Shown here: piece by piece, positions 31,497 through 34,536 of the stretch
Layout of the letters: each line of letters starts with the position of its first letter
Position numbering within the stretch: the stretch's first letter is position 1
DNA from: TA-20 sp035935115
Lineage (GTDB): Archaea; Thermoproteota; Nitrososphaeria; Nitrososphaerales; Nitrosopumilaceae
Direction of reading: 5' to 3'
DNA length: 34,536 bases
Assembly (NCBI GenBank): GCA_035935115.1
Contig: DASYXK010000016.1
Coordinates: 1-34,536 of the forward strand
Notes under the pieces: generated by a model
Told to the model about the DNA's origin: nothing
Seen by the model: the letters and a program-made list of their open reading frames with translations, nothing else
The model's database searches: none
Made by a program: the position numbers and the translations under genes

Positions 31497-31585
31497 GGGT
31501 CTATGGCTCAGCCAGGTAGAGCGAGGGACTCTTATGCTCTTTCAGAGAAATCCCTATGTCGTGGGTTCAAATCCCACTAGACCCG
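31497..31585 (+). tRNA. tRNA-Lys (CTT) with a 15-nt anticodon-loop intron
   Basis: Acceptor GGGTCTA/TAGACCC with discriminator G at 31585. D arm GCTC-AGCCAGGTA-GAGC, anticodon stem AGGGA/TCCCT, T arm GTGGG-TTCAAAT-CCCAC. The loop is CTCTTA|A with anticodon CTT. The intron TGCTCTTTCAGAGAA sits at the canonical 37/38 position. CTCT pairs with AGAG, flanked by TAT and AAA bulges: a perfect bulge-helix-bulge. The spliced tRNA is 74 nt. CCA is not encoded. The acceptor stem could extend by two further G:C pairs into the flanks (GC before, GC after), which is incidental. Confidence 0.95.
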
Positions 31586-31603
31586 CTATTTTGGAGAAAT
31601 ATT

Positions 31604-31765
31604 CTAATGCATACATTGACAGTCTACTAATTTTGTGTCAAAAGTACAATCATGTGGACCATCAGACATTGCATCGATAGGAATTTTTTTCATGCATTCG
31701 TCATGTCTGCCCTTTTTACAAAACCAACAAATTTTTGCAGAATAATTTTGAGAATTTGTTTCCAT
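31604..31765 (-). CDS. Cys-rich 53-aa microprotein
   Basis: Minus-strand ATG at 31765 to TAG at 31604. The 53 residues include cysteines at 13, 16, 24, 40, 49 and 51 and histidines at 21, 38 and 53. The pattern is CWFCKKGRHDEC, then SDGPHDC, then VDCQCMH. This arrangement strongly suggests zinc or another metal, or a small cluster. The gene starts 14 nt after the stop of the next microprotein on the same strand, so they likely share a message. I do not recognise the family. Confidence 0.68.
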   Translation of the reverse strand: METNSQNYSAKICWFCKKGRHDECMKKIPIDAMSDGPHDCTFDTKLVDCQCMH

Positions 31766-31779
31766 AAGAATCTCTCAAA

Positions 31780-31941
31780 TTAAAATACAGTTACATCGCC
31801 TGGAGCAGGAGAATGTTCGTGGCTATTTTTATGATATTCGATAAATTCTTTATGTGATATCTCTTGATGTTTTCTTAATTCTTTAATATTTTCAAAAATT
31901 TCATTACAGAGATAACATTTTGGTTTGTGTTGATCAACCAT
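31780..31941 (-). CDS. C2H2 zinc-finger microprotein, 53 aa
   Basis: Minus-strand ATG at 31941 to TAA at 31780. Residues 9-30 form a classic C2H2 finger: Cys9 and Cys12 in CYLC, hydrophobic Phe16 and Leu22, His25 and His30, that is C-x2-C-x12-H-x4-H. A His/Lys/Glu-rich helix (KEFIEYHKNSHEH) and a short tail follow. A single finger can bind DNA, RNA or a protein partner; the target is unknown. It lies between ilvE (82 bp upstream) and the Cys-rich microprotein on the same strand and has no strong TATA box of its own, so co-transcription with ilvE is possible. Confidence 0.72.
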   Translation of the reverse strand: MVDQHKPKCYLCNEIFENIKELRKHQEISHKEFIEYHKNSHEHSPAPGDVTVF

Positions 31942-32022
31942 TGATAATACCATATCTGAAATGGCGGTGTTGTTGTAATTGAATCTTTCAGGTATGATTT
32001 TGTATCATTTGAGGTAACATTT

Positions 32023-32937
32023 TCAAATTGGAGTTAGCCATTTTGAGAATCTTTTATCTTTTCCCATTACCACATTCAAAAAGGCATTCTGAAGCTTTCG
32101 TGTTATCTTGCCAGGCTTCCCATCTCCTATTGTTATGTTATCAATCTCTGTTACTGATTTTACCTCTGCGGCTGTCCCAGTCATAAATACTTCATCAGCA
32201 ACATAGAGATCCTCTCTATCGATATTTGCTTCTGTTATTGAAATTTCATCAGCTTTTGCTATTTTGATGACACTGTCTCTTGTTATGCCATTTAGTATGC
32301 CAGCACTTGGTGGAGGAGTAAATATCTCGCCATTACTTACAAGAAAAATATTTTCTGCACTTCCTTCTGAGACTTTGCCATTATAATTTAACATTATAGC
32401 TTCATCATAGCCATCTTTTAGCGCTTCTACTCTGGCAAGTGCCGCATTTGCATAGTTTGAGGCAGCTTTTGCTTGCATGGGTTGGGATCTGGAATCTATT
32501 CTTAACCAACTTGAAACTTTACATCTGGCACCGCGTACTTTTCCTGCACTTGATTCACCAAGTTTCCATTCCCAACATGCAATGGCAAGATCAATCTTGT
32601 TTGGAGTTGGAGTTAAACCAAGTACTCCGTAACCATAGTAAGCAATAGGCCTGATGTAACATTCTTTTAACTTACTTGCCTTTACCGTTTCTATTATTGC
32701 CTTGAAAATTTCATTTTTTGAATATGGCAATTTCATAGAATACATTTTTGCTGATTTGAATAACCTGTCCACATGCTCTGGTAATCGAAATATCATGGAA
32801 CCTTTTGGAGTGTTATAACATCTAATTCCTTCAAAGACTGCTGTTGAATAATGTAGTGCATGGGTAAGGACATGTACTTTGGCATCCTTGAATGGTACAA
32901 GCTTACCATTCATCCAAATCTTCCCCTGTTCTTTCAT
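32023..32937 (-). CDS. ilvE: Branched-chain amino-acid aminotransferase
   Basis: 304 aa, fold-type IV PLP enzyme for the last step of Val, Leu and Ile synthesis. GKIWMNGKLVPF and the DAKVHVLTHALHYSTAVFEG segment (about 18-37) open the protein. IRPIAYYGYGVLG follows, then the PLP lysine Lys157 in QPMQAKAASNY, VSEGSAENIFLV with the conserved Glu, GITRDSV, and ADEVFMTGTAAEV near the C-terminus. ATG start with a TATA-like box 22-31 nt upstream, so probably leaderless. Length is typical of the family. Confidence 0.96.
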   Translation of the reverse strand: MKEQGKIWMNGKLVPFKDAKVHVLTHALHYSTAVFEGIRCYNTPKGSMIFRLPEHVDRLFKSAKMYSMKLPYSKNEIFKAIIETVKASKLKECYIRPIAYYGYGVLGLTPTPNKIDLAIACWEWKLGESSAGKVRGARCKVSSWLRIDSRSQPMQAKAASNYANAALARVEALKDGYDEAIMLNYNGKVSEGSAENIFLVSNGEIFTPPPSAGILNGITRDSVIKIAKADEISITEANIDREDLYVADEVFMTGTAAEVKSVTEIDNITIGDGKPGKITRKLQNAFLNVVMGKDKRFSKWLTPI

Positions 32938-32958
32938 AGAAAAGGAGACGGAGTCTGG

Positions 32959-32968
32959 TAATTTAAAG
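32959..32968 (-). promoter_or_regulatory. TATA-like box for ilvE
   Basis: CTTTAAATTA on the minus strand, 22-31 nt upstream of the ilvE ATG at 32937. Confidence 0.5.
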
Positions 32969-33074
32969 AATTAATCAGGATTTAGAGGGTGTTTGATAAT
33001 TTTGAAATCAATGTTGTAATTTTATAACTGAAAGTCTATGTTTCCTTAAATTTAAGTTTGAGATATTTATTGTT

Positions 33075-33293
33075 ATGAATTCAATTCTCTCATTTGTTGC
33101 AGTTGTTCTTCTAGTGATAGGTCTAGTTGGAAATGGATTTGAGATGAGAAAAATTCGTCTATCTGTAACAAAGGATGAGGAACTGACCTCAAAAAATGTT
33201 TTCTTGAATAAAAATAACTGGAAGTGGTATGCCTTGATTGTGATAGCTCTTATCTTATGGATTATTGCCAATAATACTAATGGATCTATATAG
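33075..33293 (+). CDS. Two-TM microprotein, unknown function
   Basis: 72 aa, ATG start. Two hydrophobic helices (about 4-22 and 51-67) flank a charged loop (EMRKIRLSVTKDEELTSKN) with a preponderance of Lys, Arg and Glu. A TATA-like TTAAATTTAAG at 33046-33056 lies 19-29 nt before the start. A longer antisense frame overlaps it but has no promoter and looks like a shadow. Family not recognised. Confidence 0.6.
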   Translation: MNSILSFVAVVLLVIGLVGNGFEMRKIRLSVTKDEELTSKNVFLNKNNWKWYALIVIALILWIIANNTNGSI

Positions 33294-33339
33294 ATCAGGT
33301 CTAAATATTGCCGATGTGTATATACATTAGCGCGTGTTT

Positions 33340-33430
33340 TGGGTAACGCCGGGCTGATTCTAGATACGAGGCCCAAGAATAAACCCACTTTGACTTCTAC
33401 AGGTATAGGCTTGTAGGGGTCAAGTGCTTA
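33340..33430 (+). ncRNA. Candidate structured RNA
   Basis: Non-coding stretch, GC-richer than its surroundings. Hairpin 1: GGGC (33351-33354) with GCCC (33371-33374). Hairpin 2: CACTT (33386-33390) with AAGTG (33422-33426), a bulged T391, then GACTTCTACA (33392-33401) with TGTAGGGGTC (33412-33421). That makes 15 pairs, two of them G-U. The G-U pairs would become A-C mismatches in the opposite transcript, favouring the plus strand. TATATA at 33319-33324, inside the palindrome TGTATATACA, would place a start near 33345. I recognise no known family. It could also be a structured leader for the peptide gene at 33533. Confidence 0.45.
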
Positions 33431-33532
33431 AGCTAAATATTTGTTGTTTTCAAAATAAAATAATACAGAAAATATTGCTGCATTAAATTGCTAAAAGCAA
33501 GAATTAACTAGTGTCATTTCATTTGTTTCAGT

Positions 33533-33607
33533 ATGGTTAAAAGAAAAACAGGTAAGCACATGAGAATTGCAGATCAGCGCGCTGTACGCAGAAAAAGAAA
33601 GAAGTAA
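33533..33607 (+). CDS. 24-residue highly basic peptide
   Basis: ATG at 33533 to TAA at 33607. Six Lys, six Arg and one His in 24 residues, with one acidic residue. It starts MVKRKTGKHM and ends RAVRRKRKK. Such composition suggests an rRNA-bound peptide or small ribosomal protein, similar in kind but not evidently in sequence to eL41. The short length makes chance possible, but random sequence this AT-rich would rarely give so many Arg codons, including two CGC. It follows the candidate RNA by about 100 bp, with only AT-rich sequence between. Confidence 0.5.
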   Translation: MVKRKTGKHMRIADQRAVRRKRKK

Positions 33608-33623
33608 TCTTCAATTTTTGTCT

Positions 33624-34536
33624 TTATACAAACTTGATTTTTGATCTTTCATTATGTACTGTACGAATAGCTTTTTCTATGTTATCTCCAGTGTCCTCAA
33701 CTACTATTATAATTCGTGAAGTCTCTTCTTGAGCATCCATATTTAGTATGTTTAAACCAGCTTCGCCTATCTTAGAACTAGCTTTGGATGCTATTTGTTG
33801 TACGCGCCACATCTCGTCTCCTATCAAAGTAATAACACCTCTATTGTAAGTAATTGAAGCTAACGAATCAAATGCTAGAATATATCTTTCATTTCGTTTT
33901 ACATAATCTGCATCAAGAAACAGTATTCTAGTAAATTCTATACCATCTTTTGTATATGGAGATAAAATTACAAATTCATTATACCTCTTGTCCTTTTCAA
34001 GGGACTCAAACAAACTTTGTGCAGAAACATTTTCTATTCGTAATATTGCACAGTTCTTCTTTCCTGTAACTATCTTAAGAGGATGGCCATTTTTTTTACT
34101 AGGGTTTCTCTCAATAGTAGTAAATTTTTCAGGTCTATTCATGTCAGTTATTATTATTGGCATATCTACACCATTTTCTACTATTTCTTTTATTGCAATT
34201 GGATCTAATATTTTCATTCCAAACATACCTGCGATTCTAGCCTCGTTATACGAAAGTTGTCCAATGTCATCTAATTCCTCTTTTACAATTCTTGGATCAG
34301 CAGAAAGAACTGCACTGTCCTTTTCAAAATCAATTTTAGTGTGATACTTTTTGCTAAATAATATGCCTAGGTCTGCAGCAGTTCTATCTGAGCCTCCTCT
34401 TTCATAGGTAGTTTCTAAGCCGTCAACAGTTTTTCCAATGAACCCTCCAATGGATAAAACATCATTTTTTTCTAGTAAGTTTTCAATTGCATTTACATTC
34501 TGGAAAGATTCTACAACCAGAAAGTTCGCTGATTCT
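33624..34536 (-). CDS. lysC: Aspartate kinase (partial, N-terminus beyond the window)
   Basis: The minus-strand frame is open from the window end to TAA at 33624, 304 codons visible. The kinase-domain end shows SIGGFIGKTVDG, TTYERGGSDRTAADLG, ADPRIVKEE and LSYNEARIAGMFGMKILDP, all aspartokinase signatures. Two ACT-type regulatory domains follow, with LKIVTGKKNCAILRIEN and VITLIGDEMWRVQQIASKA, ending IRTVHNERSKIKFV. It makes aspartyl phosphate for Thr, Met and Lys; the ACT domains imply feedback control. The segment before ADPR reads KIDFEKDSAVLS rather than the usual TDVDGV-type wording. The substrate-binding N-terminus is not visible. Confidence 0.93.
   Translation of the reverse strand, partial: ESANFLVVESFQNVNAIENLLEKNDVLSIGGFIGKTVDGLETTYERGGSDRTAADLGILFSKKYHTKIDFEKDSAVLSADPRIVKEELDDIGQLSYNEARIAGMFGMKILDPIAIKEIVENGVDMPIIITDMNRPEKFTTIERNPSKKNGHPLKIVTGKKNCAILRIENVSAQSLFESLEKDKRYNEFVILSPYTKDGIEFTRILFLDADYVKRNERYILAFDSLASITYNRGVITLIGDEMWRVQQIASKASSKIGEAGLNILNMDAQEETSRIIIVVEDTGDNIEKAIRTVHNERSKIKFV

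Noticed and set aside
31994..32008. Small hairpin ATGAT/ATCAT after ilvE
   Set aside because: Five A/T-rich pairs only; no support as terminator or operator.
33008..33388. Minus-strand 126-codon frame across the 33075 gene
   Set aside because: Antisense to a two-TM microprotein with a promoter; its own sequence has no recognisable domain, no TATA box, and runs into the candidate RNA.

Overview
The window looks like a chromosomal segment of an ammonia-oxidising archaeon (Nitrososphaerota/Thaumarchaeota, Nitrosopumilus-like). It is AT-rich. It carries archaeal information genes: the exosome subunit Csl4, Dph2 for diphthamide, and TiaS for tRNA agmatidine. Two tRNA genes contain bulge-helix-bulge introns. 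Many TTG/GTG starts lie about 25-35 nt behind TATA-like boxes, which suggests leaderless transcripts. A giant secreted S-layer-type protein and a copper-rich haem-copper oxidase cluster fit the same lineage. The genus is an inference; no marker gene such as amo or 16S rRNA is present.

Layout. 1-1246: divergent pterin/folate genes (mptE-like, partial, and folP). 1277-3217: guaB and a small membrane protein. 3214-5619 (minus): dph2, csl4 and pheA. 5701-7312: a stand-alone RAM-domain protein overlapping tiaS. 7335-7440 (minus): initiator tRNA-Met with two predicted introns. 7522-9871: a secreted PQQ-dehydrogenase-like beta-propeller protein and a class II-type HMG-CoA reductase. 9912-17296: a compact nine-gene histidine operon, hisG-hisD-hisC-HAD-hisB-hisH-hisA-hisF-hisI. 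It has no hisE and no canonical histidinol-phosphatase; the HAD protein is the obvious candidate phosphatase. 17298-17795 (minus): an anchored extracellular protein. 18026-20560: threonine synthase abutting a natural fusion of a MoaD/ThiS-type ubiquitin-like carrier with an E1-like MoeB/ThiF adenylyltransferase. 20818-26199: the S-layer protein, under its own TATA box.

26448-30192 is a terminal oxidase cluster: subunit II split in two by one in-frame stop codon, subunit I, a membrane-anchored double cupredoxin and a half-size haem A synthase. Facing it on the minus strand is a secreted protein whose predicted mature N-terminus is histidine, as in CopC. 30843-34536 holds an SRPBCC protein with a ribbon-helix-helix-like tail, an intron-containing tRNA-Lys(CTT), two 53-aa cysteine/zinc-finger microproteins, ilvE, a two-TM microprotein, a probable structured RNA, a 24-residue highly basic peptide gene and a partial aspartate kinase.

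Functionally the window combines amino-acid synthesis (His, Phe, Thr/Asp family, branched-chain), nucleotide and cofactor synthesis (GMP, folate/pterin, sulfur carrier), isoprenoid lipid synthesis, the cell envelope and respiration. I saw no mobile element, CRISPR array or defence island. The most interesting items are the two-intron initiator tRNA, the carrier-E1 fusion coupled to thrC, the single-stop split of oxidase subunit II, the candidate RNA with its basic peptide, and the microprotein pair.
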